A DNA stretch of 64,000 nucleotides from Conus ventricosus (lineage: Eukaryota > Mollusca > Gastropoda > Neogastropoda > Conidae): positions 56,876,202 through 56,940,201 of the forward strand of contig CM031600.1 of assembly GCA_018398815.1 (NCBI GenBank), in the 5' to 3' direction. Below are positions 1 through 10,766 of the stretch, piece by piece. The notes under the pieces were generated by a model. It had not been told where the DNA came from. It saw only the letters and a list, made by a program, of their open reading frames with translations, and searched no databases. Position 1 is the stretch's first letter; every line of letters starts with the position of its first letter. Both the position numbers and the translations under genes were made by a program.

Positions 1-172
1 GTCATTGGTATGCCGAGACCATACTAAACAGATTAGTCGCCAGGATTGCATTAACGTCTCGGACAGATCATACCGACCATGCCCATTGTTTGGATTGCAT
101 CAGGGCCATAAACAGAACACCTCAAAATGTTTCATTGCCATGACTGCGTCAATGTAAAGGCAGAATACAGTA
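1..172 (+). repeat. Left flank of inverted satellite locus
   Basis: This block is the reverse complement, with few differences, of about 10767-10939. It runs from the first base of the window into the 31-bp satellite. Both copies contain the words GATTGCATCAGGGCCATAAA and CAAAATGTTTCATTGCCATG or their complements. The inverted match may continue upstream of the window; on the right it stops being checkable at 10939. Confidence 0.85.
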
Positions 173-2262
173 AACAGACTATTCACGAGGACTGCCTGAA
201 CGTAACAGACTATTCACGAGGACTGCCTGAACGTAACAGACTAAATTCACGAGGACTGCCTGAACGTGACAGACTATTCACGAGGACTGCCTGAACGTAA
301 CAGACTATCACGAGGACTGCCTGAACGTAACAGACTATTCACGAGGACTGCCTGAACGTAACAGACTATTCACGAGGACTGCCTGAACGTAAATAGACTA
401 TTTACGGGAGTGCCTGAACGTAACAGACTATTTACGAGGACTGCCTGAACGTAACAGACTATTCACGAGGACTGCCTGAACGTAACCGACTATTTACGAG
501 GACTGCCTGAACGTAACAGACTATTTACGAGGACTGCCTGAACGTAACAGACTATTCACGAGGACTGCCTGAACGTAACAGACTATTTACGAGGACTGCC
601 TGAACGTAACAGACTATTCACGAGGACTGCCTGAACGTAACAGACTATTTACGAGGACTGCCTGAACGTAACAGACTATTCACGAGGACTGCCTGAACGT
701 AACAGACTATTTACAGGACTGCCTGAACGTAACAGACTATTCACGAGGACTGCCTGAACGTAACAGACTATTTACGAGGACTGCCTGAACGTAACAGACT
801 ATTTACGAGGACTGCCTGAACGTACAGACTATTTACGAGGACTGACTGAACGTAACAGACATTTACGAGGACTGCCTGAACGTAACAGACTATTACGAGG
901 ACTGCCTGAACGTAACAGACTATTACGAGGACTGCCTGAACGTAACAGACTATTACGGACTGCCGGAACGTAACAGACTATTTACGAGGACTGCCTGAAC
1001 GTAACAGACTATTTACGAGGACTGCCTGAACGTAACAGACTATTTACGAGGACTGCCTGAACGTAACAGACTATTTACAGGACTGCCTGAACGTAGCAGG
1101 CTATTTACGAGGCTGCCTGAAAGTAACAGACTATTTACGAGGACTGCCTGAACGTAACAGACTATTACGAGGACTGCCTGAACGTAACAGACTATTTACG
1201 AGGACTGCCTGAACGTAACAGACTATTTACGAGGACTGCCTGAACGTAACAGACTATTCACGAGGACTGCCTGAACGTAACAGACTATTTACGGGAGTGC
1301 CTGAACGTAACAGACTATTCACGAGGACTGCCTGAACGTAACAGACTATTCACGAGGACTGCCTGAACGTAACAGACTATTCACGAGGACTGCCTGAACG
1401 TAACAGACTATTCACGAGGACTGCCTGAACGTAATAGACTATTTACGAGGACTGCCTGAACGTAACAGACTATTCACGAGGACTGCCTGAACGTAATAGA
1501 CTATTTACGAGGACTGCCTGAACGTAACAGACTATTCCAGGACTGCATGAACGTAATAGGCTATTCACGAGGACTGCCTGAACGTAACATACTATTTACG
1601 AGGACTGCCTGAACGTAATAGACTATTCACGAGGACTGCCTGAACGTAACAGACTATTCACGAGGACTGCCTGAACGTAACAGACATTTACGAGGACTGC
1701 CTGAACGTAACAGACTATTTACGAGGACTGCCTGAACGTAACAGACTATTTACGAGGACTGCTTCAACGTAACAGACTATTTACGAGGACTGCCTGACGT
1801 AACAGACTATTTACGAGGACTGCCTGAACGTAACAGACTATTTACGAGACTGCCTGAACGTAACAGACTATTTACGGGAGTGCCTGAACGTAACGGACTA
1901 TTACGAGACTGCCTGAACGTAACAGACTATTTACGAGGACTGCCTGAACGTAACAGACTATTTACGAGGACTACCTGAACGTAACAGACTGTTTACGAGA
2001 CTGCCTGAACGTAACAGACTATTTACGAGACTGCCTGAACGTAACAGACTATTTACGAGGACTGCCTGAACGTAACAGACTGTTTACGAGGACTGCCTGA
2101 ACGTAACAGACTATTTAGGGGAGTGCCTGAACGTAACGGACTATTACGAGACTGCCTGAACGTAAAAGACTATTTACGAGGACTGCCTGAACGTAACAGA
2201 CTATTTTACGAGGACTGCCTGAACGTAACAGACTGTTTACGAGGACTGTCTGAACGTAACGG
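173..2262 (+). repeat. 31-bp satellite array, about 67 units
   Basis: Head-to-tail tandem repeat with a 31-bp unit whose core reads GAGGACTGCCTGAACGT followed by AACAGACTATTTAC. Units differ mainly by T/C at the TTTACG/TTCACG position and by single-base deletions such as TTACG or GAGACTG, so variants are intermixed and not arranged in blocks. There are no unique spacers between units. The same unit occurs in opposite orientation at 9288-10766. Confidence 0.95.
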
Positions 2263-2585
2263 CCAGAAAAATGTGACAACGATTTGCTGTTAAATTATAC
2301 CATCGATATGTTGGACAGAACATACAAATGCGGACTGAAATGCTCTGATTCCATCAGTATACGGGACTGAACATGTTTAATGGACTAAGTGTTTCGGTTC
2401 CATCAATGTACTGGAATGAACAAGTGAAACAGACTTGCTGTTCAGATTCCATAATCATATTGGACAGAATATACTGAACAAAGTTATTGCAAGGACTGCA
2501 ACAAAGACAAAGAGTATCAAAACGGGCTTATTCTAGGATTGCACTGATGTAATGGACAGAGAATGCAAAGCGTCAGGCGTTCATT
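2263..2585. other. Degenerate monomer-like sequence inside the array edge
   Basis: Non-coding stretch with scattered relics of satellite words (for example GGACTGCA, TGTAATGGACAGA, GGATTGCACTGATGTAA), suggesting eroded or ancestral monomers at the inner border of the array. No gene is visible. Confidence 0.45.
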
Positions 2586-2935
2586 TTTTGTGGTGTTCAG
2601 CGACGCCTGTTCCGATCCAACATACACAGAACACACCTCTTGCGAGAACACAATCGCTTAGTCGCAGTGGAGAGCGCCACCGCCTCGTCCAGTGACAGTT
2701 CCCAGGAACGCGCTTGATGCAGGCGACATCGACACAAACTCGCTAAGGGCACAGACGCGGAGAGGAAATCAGAATAGAGTCACCATGAGAGCAGAGCATG
2801 AAGGGCCACAGAATTGAGACTTGATCGATGAGGATGATGTTGTACAGTTGTGCTTGACAGGACTGTACTCTACGCATATTTTTTGTAAATATACCGGCAT
2901 ATTGATCAGGTCTGAGAGGACGTAGACACATGTTG

Positions 2936-2959
2936 GGGGGGGGGGGGGGGGGGGGGGGC
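2936..2959. repeat. Poly-G tract
   Basis: More than 20 consecutive G bases; length is likely uncertain in the assembly. It separates the SINE body from the inverted minisatellite. Confidence 0.9.
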
Positions 2960-2964
2960 ACTCG

Positions 2965-3330
2965 ATAGTCCCCGTTCGATGATCCCGTCTCGTGGATCCC
3001 TGTCTCGATAGATCCCCGTCTCGATAGTCCCCATCTCGATGGATCCCCGTCTCGACTGATTCCTGTCTCGATGGATCCCTGTTACTGTTTTGGATCTACC
3101 GAGACGGGGATCTATCGAGATGGGGATCTACCGAGATGGGTATCTACCGAGACGGGGATCTATCGAGACGGAAATTCGTCCACATGAAGTGGATCAATCG
3201 AGACGGGATCTACCGAGATGGGGATCTACCGAGACGGGGATCTATCGAGAGGGAAATTCGTCCACATGTAGTAGGGGATCTATCGAGACGGGGATCTACC
3301 GAGATGGGGATCTACCGAGACGGGGATCTA
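2965..3330. repeat. Inverted minisatellite (GATCTACCGAGACGGG)
   Basis: Tandem repeat of about 17 bp built from GATCTATCGAGACGGGG variants. Units left of about 3090 read as the reverse complement (CCCCGTCTCGATAGATC) and units to the right read directly, so the array forms a large palindrome around 3090. Short inserts (AAATTCGTCCACATG) recur twice on the right side. Apparent reading frames through it are by-products of the repeat. Confidence 0.85.
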
Positions 3331-3714
3331 CATGCAGTGTTAGGAAATTTGAACAACACTCTCAAAGCCGCATCCATTACGCGTTTGAGACTCGTCTGTG
3401 TGTTTCTAGCTTTTCCAGTCGAGCCCATTGTAAACTCAGTTCTGGGTAGTAACCGATCGGGCAGCAAATTCCCAGAAATAAATACATGCCTCTAATGGGA
3501 ATCGAACTTACGACATTCCGGCCGGGAAGCATGGATACTATCCACTGCGCTAAGGTAGCTAGTAACAGTTCGTCTTTTTAAACAATATACTGCAAAGACC
3601 TAGTTCAGTGCAAGTACTTTTCCTGCTCATTTGCAGAGATCCAGGCCTCGGCATATAACCGATAGAACCGGAGGAACTTGGTGAAATATTTTTCAGTGTA
3701 GTGCCCAAGGAATC

Positions 3715-3880
3715 TTCACAATAGTTCAGAAGGAAGACGAAGAAAAAGAAGAAGAAATAAAAAGAGAAGACGAAGAAGTGAAAGAAGAAAAAAGAAAGAA
3801 AGCAAAAAAGAGAAGAAGAAGCAGAAGAAAGAAAGAAAGAAAAAAAGACAAGAAGAAGAGGAAGAAAAAGAAGAATGCAC
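3715..3880 (+). repeat. GAA/GAAGAA-rich purine tract
   Basis: Imperfect A/G-only tract of GAAGAAGAAA and AGAAAGAAAG words. Low complexity; no gene. Confidence 0.85.
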
Positions 3881-4925
3881 AGTAACATACTATTCATGTG
3901 TGATCAAAGTGCTGACGATCCACAATGAAAATGTTTTACAGCAAGGACAGATCGAATTTGGCAGCAGCTAAATCGCGTCCATTACTTTGTTACATACTTA
4001 CCCACGTATCAGTGAATGCACGTTAAGTGGCGTTTTTGTACCGGAATGGCTGTACTAGTTTGCCACATCCTTTGAACTGCCCCAAGTTTTCACCGTTGTA
4101 TTGATTGACCCAGTTTTCAGCATCATCACAAGTGGGAAATGGATTCAAGGGCTTTGGTTGATACGGATATGGTCTGTTCCTTGATCAAAGTAGACCTACG
4201 TCTATCGAAGAATGAACTCGGGAACTCTTTCCAAAGGGCTGCAAAGAGTAAAGAACATGCTGGGATGCATGCTGCAAGTTGTTGGAAGGTGTGGTCCAGT
4301 TTGTGCTGATACTTCAAGATCCCGACAACAGGTAGCAGGCTACACGCAGTACAAACTATCTTTGAGAATGCTCAGAAGATTTGGAAAACAAAAACAAAAC
4401 AAAACAGAACAAAAATCTTAAACATTCCCATCATAGACCGTCTTCAGGACTTGTGACATAAAACGAAAGAGAAATAAATACGTATAAGCAATGGAAAATG
4501 AAAACATATACGTAAACGGACAAAACCCGATGTCAGTGCATAGGTGTCTTATTTTTGAGTGAAAGCCTATCTACCCTATCTCGTACTAACTGCTGACCGC
4601 GAGTAAACAAACGTTTGAAGCAATGTTGTCCAGAGTGTTCAAATTTTGTCCTAACCAAATTTTTGCATTGTTCTCTGTGGTGCATATTGAAAGCTGCTGA
4701 GCCAAATGTCTGTGTAATGTATTTGACGGAATCAGACCTAACAAGGTATTGAAATTCTGAAGTGATCCATTGAGACAGTGAAGCAAAAGACAGGTAATTT
4801 ACCTCCACTTCACGTCCCTAGAGAACGGTCGACATGATTTCAAGCAAACAAAAAACTCGCAAAAAGTATATAATTGTTCCAGAACAAGAAAAGGAAGCAA
4901 AGACTATCAAGAAAATGAAAGAAGT
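3881..4925. other. Unassigned sequence upstream of gene A
   Basis: AT-rich single-copy-looking sequence with only short open frames and no recognisable domain. It would hold the promoter and 5' UTR of the gene starting near 4926 if that copy is expressed, but no clear core-promoter motif is visible. Confidence 0.4.
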
Positions 4926-5229
4926 GTGCGCCCATCACTGCAGCTGCGGTTGTGTCACAAAGTTCTCATTCTGATCGTTCTCCTGGCAGCTCTGCTAGTG
5001 ATGTACCATTCTCTTCCTGCATTTCCTACACCACTGTCCCGCCTGGCGCCGTCTTCGTTCTGGGCTGAAAATGACGTGGAAGCATCCCTCATGTCACAGT
5101 CGGTGACGTCATCCTTCCAGCCCGCTGCTTGGTGCCCTGACGTACTGCGTCATATGCTGAGAGGACGTTGGCACCAGCGTCACATGACGCCAGAGGAGGT
5201 GGAGAGAATGAGGAAGTTCCATAAAGAGG
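4926..5229 (+). CDS. PC-esterase (NXPE/CASD1-like) gene copy A, exon 1
   Basis: First exon of a membrane-anchored esterase-like protein. It encodes a short basic N-terminus, a hydrophobic signal-anchor (VLILIVLLAALLVMYHS), a Ser/Pro-rich stem and the conserved block CPDVLRHMLRGRW...MTPEEVERMRK, almost identical to copy B exon 1 on the minus strand at 37217-37534. It ends at a good donor (AAAGAG then GTAAGC). PC-esterase proteins of this kind are predicted Golgi carbohydrate-modifying acyl esterases or transferases; the specific substrate is unknown. The in-frame sequence opens with GTG at 4926; the nearest ATG (4915) is one base out of frame, so either the start codon lies in an upstream exon, an indel has broken it, or this copy is dead. 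Confidence 0.75.
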
Positions 5230-6055
5230 TAAGCTGCTGTCAGCGTTTGGTAATTTGTGATGGTAACTGCTTGTTGTGATTGTAACGATTTCGCTGAAAT
5301 GAAAGACTCCCGTCACAGGAATACGAGTCGGTGTTAATTAAGTTCAGACAGAGGTACTGTATCAAAGAGTAAAAATGGTTCATGGCTTAGCGGCACAGAG
5401 AATGGACAGGTAAATAAGGAAATCGGGAGGGAAAAAAACCTTGGTTCAGCATAGGTTTGAAGAGGAGCTTAACAGAGGTCGAACACTTTGGGACAAAAGA
5501 GAGGAAGGGCGTTCGACATGTAATGTCGCCAAAGATTACCGACGGGGATCACTCACACATCCAGAGGTCATCCGTTTTCCATCCAACATTTTCGAAATGC
5601 TGCAGTCATCAATGACTATTCTGCGTTGTACAGTACTGCATAGTACGTCTGTCTTGTTTTATAGATATTTATCTTCGCTTTTTGTCTTCCCAGTTCCTTA
5701 CCCAGAAGCCAAACAGCAGGGGGGAGGGGGTGTAGGGGGGGGGGGGGGAGGGGGCTGAAACTTCTGAAGGACAGTGCACGTCGGATACCAAATAAAGACA
5801 ATGTCCAGCAAGACAATGTCCAGCAAGGACACTTCTGTTTTCCCTTCAGTGTCGCACCTGTGGAGACGCTTCATTGCTTGCATTGGACTCTTCGGTCACC
5901 GACAGACAGCCCTAACACCACCCCCACCCCCACCCCCACCCACCCAAAAAAGCCTTCGTGGGGAAGTTGACGAACATCATCGCCTTAGTGGAACCACATC
6001 AGTTGAAATCGAAAGGGAATGGAGAACAGATTGTGCAAAATATTTTAAAATTTAA

Positions 6056-6148
6056 TTACCGCCAAGGACACAGACAAACACAGCACGGGACAAGACGCAG
6101 TGCATTTCGACCTCTTGGGTCTTCTTCAGGCGAAAACAAATAACGTTG
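6056..6148 (-). mobile_element. Solo arm of foldback element
   Basis: About 90 bp closely matching one arm of the palindromic element at 52821-53094 (shared words ACCGCCAA, ACAAGACGC, TTGGGTCTTCTTCAGGCG). On the minus strand it contains CTGAAGA, a short stem, GAAA, a small stem-loop and GTC (6094-6129), a hammerhead-like order of core elements. Confidence 0.65.
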
Positions 6149-6209
6149 AGGACAGTGAAGATGAAGAAAGAAAAAGAGAGACATTTATCTAGTCATGGTC
6201 AAAATGGCC

Positions 6210-6235
6210 GCCGGGCGGAAACGGGGCCGCCCGGC
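6210..6235. other. GC-rich hairpin
   Basis: Perfect 9-bp stem GCCGGGCGG / CCGCCCGGC with an 8-base loop, in otherwise AT-rich DNA. Function unknown. Confidence 0.6.
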
Positions 6236-6274
6236 AGGTAATCATGGGAGAGGAAATGATTAAATATCAAAACA

Positions 6275-6306
6275 AAAACAACAACAACAACAACAACAAC
6301 AACAAA
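6275..6306 (+). repeat. (CAA)n microsatellite
   Basis: About ten CAA trinucleotides in gene A intron 1. Confidence 0.9.
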
Positions 6307-6504
6307 ATTCCGCTTTCAGTCACTCCATTTTCAAACAAAATATTTTAGTCATTCTTTCAAAGAGAGCATAGAGATGCTATGTATATGACAGCAAGACCAA
6401 CAGAAACACGAAAAGACGGGAACCGTTTCTTGCTGAATAACGGGAGAGTATCTTTTGAGAAGAGAGAAGGAGGAGGGAGCACAAAAACGCACGCGTGTAC
6501 GCGC

Positions 6505-6535
6505 TCGCAGAGACAGAGAGAGAGAGAGAGGAGAG

Positions 6536-6578
<43 letters not shown>

Positions 6579-6583
6579 AATCC
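6505..6583 (+). repeat. (GA)n microsatellite
   Basis: AGAGAG tract with occasional GG breaks in gene A intron 1. Confidence 0.95.
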
Positions 6584-6738
6584 GATAAGACAGATCACTG
6601 GAAAATCGAAACACATCCAAACATAACGTCCCAACAGACATAACTTTTCATTGGGGCAGTTCAGATTGGAGGAAAGCAGTAGCTTCGCTGCTTCTTAACT
6701 AAAAAAAAAAAGAAAAGAAAAGAGGGGACAGCTGTGCT

Positions 6739-6790
6739 TATGTGTGTGTGTGGTTAGGTTTTGTGTGGTTATGTGTGTGTGTGTGTGTGT

Positions 6791-6828
<38 letters not shown>

Positions 6829-6871
6829 CCCAGGTCCGAGAAGTGCAGATGAATCTCCATAAAGGTCTCCA

Positions 6872-6925
<54 letters not shown>

Positions 6926-6950
6926 TGTGGTGTGGTGTGTGTGTGTGTTC
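6739..6950 (+). repeat. Two (TG)n runs around a duplicated splice acceptor
   Basis: Two long TG runs (about 6741-6827 and 6874-6947), each followed by the same roughly 45-bp block: CAG acceptor, GTCCGAGAAGTGCAGATGAA and the next residues of exon 2. The block occurs at 6825-6873 and again at 6945-6993, 120 bp apart. The first copy is followed by more TG repeat and cannot be a working exon. Confidence 0.9.
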
Positions 6951-6953
6951 CAG

Positions 6954-7352
6954 GTCCGAGAAGTGCAGATGAACCTCCCCAAAGGTCTCCAACGTGCCGA
7001 CAAACGCTGTGGAAACGTCAAACTGGCCTCCCTGTACAAAGGTTTGTGTGACCTGAGGGAGACACCCCTTGCTGCTACAATCACGTCTGCCAGAACAAAT
7101 CCACCCAACCGTGCACGTGCACCACGTGTGAAGACATGCGCACACCCATCCACGCAGAATACGCCACCTGGCGGCTTCTAGACCCATCCTGCCAGCCACG
7201 GAAGTGGCCGGTGGACGATATCTGTCGTCTGTTGAAGAATTTCGACACTTCACTTCATCGGCGACTCTCTGATGCGGCACATTTTCATTGCATTCCTCTT
7301 GGCTGCACGGGGCAATTTGAGACCGGCGCCTTCAGACCAACAATGCCTGCCA
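6954..7352 (+). CDS. PC-esterase (NXPE/CASD1-like) gene copy A, exon 2, frameshifted
   Basis: Starts after a TTCCAG acceptor and ends at CCTGCCA with donor GTGAGT. It encodes VREVQMNLPKGLQRADKRCG, then a cysteine-rich block (CCYNHVC, CTCTTCEDMRTPIHAEYATW), PSCQPRKW and the catalytic serine motif of the SGNH/PC-esterase fold, FIGDSLMRH (near 7257-7283). Three frame changes are needed: one near 7061-7074 that is also present in copy B, a one-base gain before the GDS motif and a one-base loss just after it. The last two offset each other. Either this copy is a pseudogene or the assembly has indel errors. Confidence 0.7.
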
Positions 7353-7424
7353 GTGAGTTGTTGTATGTGTCTGTCTCCGTCTTTTCCTCCTAAAGTACTT
7401 GTCTCATCTAATCCGTTTGAATTC

Positions 7425-7960
7425 ACCGCGTCAACCGGTGTCGGCTAAAGTTCATTGGGGGTGTCGTTGGACGGACGTGGTGGCGCCCTGCGGAGGGAAA
7501 GCTCACTCACGCCGGCTCCACGATATGCAGTTATCGTCTTAGTAATAGGGCTTAGTATGTGGTGACCAGCGTATACTGGATCAGAACAGGCGCCACTGAA
7601 CACACCACCGAAATGACTTGGCGGCAGTACAGTGTCTCCTCCGGTGGGTTGCTTCTTTACGACTTAAACTTTCCTGCTCCATGTGGATTGCCGGTGCCCA
7701 GGCTGCAGCAGGCCGTGCCGGGCTGTGGATGTTGAATGTGGATAGGGTGGGGGTGGGAAGGCGGGGGGGGGGGGGGGGGGGAGGGGGGGGGAGGGGGGGG
7801 GGGGTCGGAATGAGCGGCGTGGATTGCAATGCCGCTGAGGTGGCCACGGAAGATGGGACAGCAAAGCAAAACAAACAAATAACAACAACAACCAAAAAGA
7901 AGAAGAAGAAGAAAAGGAAAGGGATGGGGGAAAAAAACAACAACAACAAAAAACCGCCGT
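7425..7960 (+). mobile_element. Long tRNA-headed SINE, copy 2 (5'-truncated)
   Basis: The body matches the minus strand of 57150-57560, including TGTCGTTGGACGGACGTGG, CAGGCGCCACTGAACAC, GTGTCTCCTCCGGTGGGTTG and GGATTGCCGGTGCC. It ends in GGGACAGCAAAGCAAAACAA and an A-rich tail. No tRNA head is present, as expected for a 5'-truncated retroposon. A G-rich tract (7762-7803) expands its middle. It lies in intron 2 of gene A. Confidence 0.8.
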
Positions 7961-8037
7961 GTCACACACGGTCTTGTTTGTTTTGTCATGGCCACGGAAC
8001 ATAATCGTCCTCGTCTTTCTGTTCCAGAGCTCCGATC

Positions 8038-8287
8038 GTCTTGTACCGGTCTGTACATGTTCACGGAGAAAGTGTGCCGCTTGTGGGTAGATGACAACGC
8101 CACGGTATGCAACGGCTCCGTCACAGCCAGACTCTTTCGCCTGTGGAACGTAGGACACGCCGGTCGGATTCACAAGCTGTGTTGAGCCTCCGCGACACAC
8201 CGCGATCCTTGGCCTCTTCGGCATCGGCTTCCACACGCAGTTCAACGTGAAGGCAGTCCGGGCCCGCCTCCTTCAGCCGCTCCGGCT
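8038..8287 (+). CDS. PC-esterase (NXPE/CASD1-like) gene copy A, exon 3 (partial, cut by gap)
   Basis: Begins after a TCTGTTCCAG acceptor. It encodes SSCTGLYMFTEKVCRLWVDD, NATVCNGSVTARLFRLWN and then, after two one-base losses relative to copy B (near 8176 and 8213), LFGIGFHTQFNV and RLLQPLR before the N run at 8288. The C-terminal part that would carry the catalytic Asp and His is in the gap or absent. Together with the exon 2 changes this makes copy A a pseudogene candidate. Homology to copy B exon 3 is unambiguous. Confidence 0.7.
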
Positions 8288-9287
8288 NNNNNNNNNNNNN
8301 NNNNNNNNNNNNNNNNNNNNNNNNNNNNNNNNNNNNNNNNNNNNNNNNNNNNNNNNNNNNNNNNNNNNNNNNNNNNNNNNNNNNNNNNNNNNNNNNNNNN
8401 NNNNNNNNNNNNNNNNNNNNNNNNNNNNNNNNNNNNNNNNNNNNNNNNNNNNNNNNNNNNNNNNNNNNNNNNNNNNNNNNNNNNNNNNNNNNNNNNNNNN
8501 NNNNNNNNNNNNNNNNNNNNNNNNNNNNNNNNNNNNNNNNNNNNNNNNNNNNNNNNNNNNNNNNNNNNNNNNNNNNNNNNNNNNNNNNNNNNNNNNNNNN
8601 NNNNNNNNNNNNNNNNNNNNNNNNNNNNNNNNNNNNNNNNNNNNNNNNNNNNNNNNNNNNNNNNNNNNNNNNNNNNNNNNNNNNNNNNNNNNNNNNNNNN
8701 NNNNNNNNNNNNNNNNNNNNNNNNNNNNNNNNNNNNNNNNNNNNNNNNNNNNNNNNNNNNNNNNNNNNNNNNNNNNNNNNNNNNNNNNNNNNNNNNNNNN
8801 NNNNNNNNNNNNNNNNNNNNNNNNNNNNNNNNNNNNNNNNNNNNNNNNNNNNNNNNNNNNNNNNNNNNNNNNNNNNNNNNNNNNNNNNNNNNNNNNNNNN
8901 NNNNNNNNNNNNNNNNNNNNNNNNNNNNNNNNNNNNNNNNNNNNNNNNNNNNNNNNNNNNNNNNNNNNNNNNNNNNNNNNNNNNNNNNNNNNNNNNNNNN
9001 NNNNNNNNNNNNNNNNNNNNNNNNNNNNNNNNNNNNNNNNNNNNNNNNNNNNNNNNNNNNNNNNNNNNNNNNNNNNNNNNNNNNNNNNNNNNNNNNNNNN
9101 NNNNNNNNNNNNNNNNNNNNNNNNNNNNNNNNNNNNNNNNNNNNNNNNNNNNNNNNNNNNNNNNNNNNNNNNNNNNNNNNNNNNNNNNNNNNNNNNNNNN
9201 NNNNNNNNNNNNNNNNNNNNNNNNNNNNNNNNNNNNNNNNNNNNNNNNNNNNNNNNNNNNNNNNNNNNNNNNNNNNNNNNNNNNNNN
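8288..9287. other. Assembly gap, exactly 1000 N
   Basis: A round-number N run, so its size is a placeholder. It hides the 3' end of gene A and the inner border of the right satellite array. Confidence 0.99.
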
Positions 9288-10766
9288 CTTTACGTTCGGG
9301 CATCTCGTATAGCTTACGTCGGCAGTCCCGTGAATATCATTACTGGGCATCTCGTAAATAGTATGTTAGTTCACAGTCTCGGAATAGCTATACTTCAGCA
9401 TCCTCGTGATATCTTTACGTTCGGGCAGTCCTCGTAATAGTCTATTACGTTAGGCGTCCCGTGAATAGTCTTTTACGTTCAGGCAGTCCTCGTAAAGTCT
9501 ATTAGTTCAGGCAGTCCTCGTGAATAGTCTGTTCTTCGGGCAGTCTCGTGAATAGTCGTTACTTCAGGCAGCCTCGTGAATAGTCTGTTACGTTCGGGCA
9601 GTCCTCGTAAAATAGTCTTTTACGTTCAGGCACTCCCCGTAAATAGTCTGTTACGTTCAGGCAGTCTCGTAAATAGTCTGTTACGTTCAGGCAGTCCTCG
9701 TAAATAGTCTGTTCGTTCAGGCAGTCCTCGTAAATAGTCTGTTACGTTCAGGCAGTCCTCGTAAATAGTCTGTTTACGTTCAGGCAGTCTCGTAATAGTC
9801 TTTACGTTCAGGCAGCCTCGTAATAGCCTGCTACGTTCAGGCAGCCCTCGTAAATAGTCTGTTACGTTCAGGCAGTCCTCGTAAATAGTCTTTTTCGTTC
9901 AGGCAGTCCTCGTAAATAGTCTTTACGTTCAGGCGTCCTCGTAAATAGTCTGTTACGTTCCGGCAGTCCTCGTAAATAGTCTGTTACGTTCAGGCAGTCC
10001 TCGTAATAGTCTGTTACTTTCAGGCAGTCCTCGTAAATAGTCTTTTACGTTCAGGCAGTCCTCGTAAATAGTCTGTTACGTTCAGTCAGTCCCGTAAATA
10101 GCCCTGTTACGTTCAGGCAGTCCTCGTAAATAGTCTGTTACGTTAGGCAGTCCTCGTAAATAGTCTGTTACGTTCAGGCAGTCCTCGTGAATAGTCTGTT
10201 TACTTTTCAGGCAGTCCTCGTAAATAGTCTGTTACGTTCAGGCAGTCCTCGTGAATAGTCTGTTACGTTCAGGCAGTCCTCGAAAAATAGTCTGTTACGT
10301 TCAGGCAGTCCTCGTAAAATAGTCTGTTACGTTCAGGCAGTCCTCGTAAATAGTCTTTTTACGATCAGGCAGTCCTCGTGAATAGTCTGTTACGTTCAGG
10401 CAGTCCTCGTAAATAGTCGGTTACGTTCAGGCAGTCCTCGTAAATAGTCGTTACTTTCAGGCAGTCCTCGTGAATAGTCTGTTACGTTCAGGCATCCCCC
10501 GAAAATAGTCTTTACGTTCAGGCATCCCCGTAAATAGTCTATTACGTTCAGGCAGTCCTCGTGAATAGTCTGTTACGTTCAGGAAAGTCCTCGTGAATAG
10601 CCCTGTTAGTTCAGGCAGCCCTCGTGAATAGTCTGTTACGTTCAGGCAGTCCCTCGTGAATAGTCTTCACGTTCAGGCAGTCCTCGTGAATAGCTGTTAC
10701 GTTCAGGCAGTCTCGGGGAATAGTCTTTTTACTTTTCGGGCCCAGCCCTCGTGAATAGTCTGTTTA
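9288..10766 (-). repeat. 31-bp satellite array, inverted, about 48 units
   Basis: Same unit as 173-2262 but in reverse complement (ACGTTCAGGCAGTCCTC then GTAAATAGTCTGTT). Units adjoining the gap are the most irregular, with many indels, and become regular to the right; this could be read-end error at the gap edge. Confidence 0.95.

Larger units (their letters stand above)
2590..3562 (-). mobile_element. Long tRNA-headed SINE, copy 1 (interrupted)
   Basis: On the minus strand the tRNA-like head lies at about 3490-3562: the plus strand shows GGGAATCGAACTTACGAC, a degenerate B box, then GCCGGGAAGC and a tRNA-like 5' end. The following body (3330-3480) matches about 57810-57950. The distal body (about 2590-2880; words such as ACAGACGCGGAGAGGA and GCATGAAGGGCCACAGAAT) matches 57405-57660. 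Between them sit a G tract and a 17-bp minisatellite instead of normal body sequence, and the terminal part of the body is missing. It is the same family as 57150-58030. Confidence 0.7.
5230..6953 (+). other. Intron 1 of gene A, repeat-filled
   Basis: Contains a G-rich tract near 5716-5755, a C-rich tract near 5921-5945, half of a foldback element (6056-6148), a GC hairpin, a (CAA)n run, a (GA)n run and two (TG)n runs. No additional exon is recognisable. Confidence 0.6.

Noticed and set aside
173..2262. CRISPR array
   Set aside because: The 31-bp repeats are contiguous with no unique spacers, no cas genes are near, and the context is eukaryotic.
7024..7070. A 16-nt micro-intron explaining the shared exon 2 frameshift
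   Set aside because: GT-AG bases exist in copy A but the length is far below splicing limits, the resulting frame is wrong, and copy B lacks the GT.
7061..7074. Classic -1 slippery heptamer at the shared frameshift
   Set aside because: ACCCCTT in the reading phase does not fit X XXY YYZ; only a non-standard slip on the C run remains possible.
6744..7181. Cys/Val-rich and His/Thr-rich proteins in TG/CA repeats (also 12442-12738, 13170-13690, 14075-14615, 38081-38329, 39530-39922, 58881-59625)
   Set aside because: Dinucleotide repeats are open in several frames on both strands; composition is dictated by the repeat.
8121..9437. Long reading frames across the N runs (also 23238-24617 and 36122-36802)
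   Set aside because: They consist almost wholly of N-derived unknown residues.
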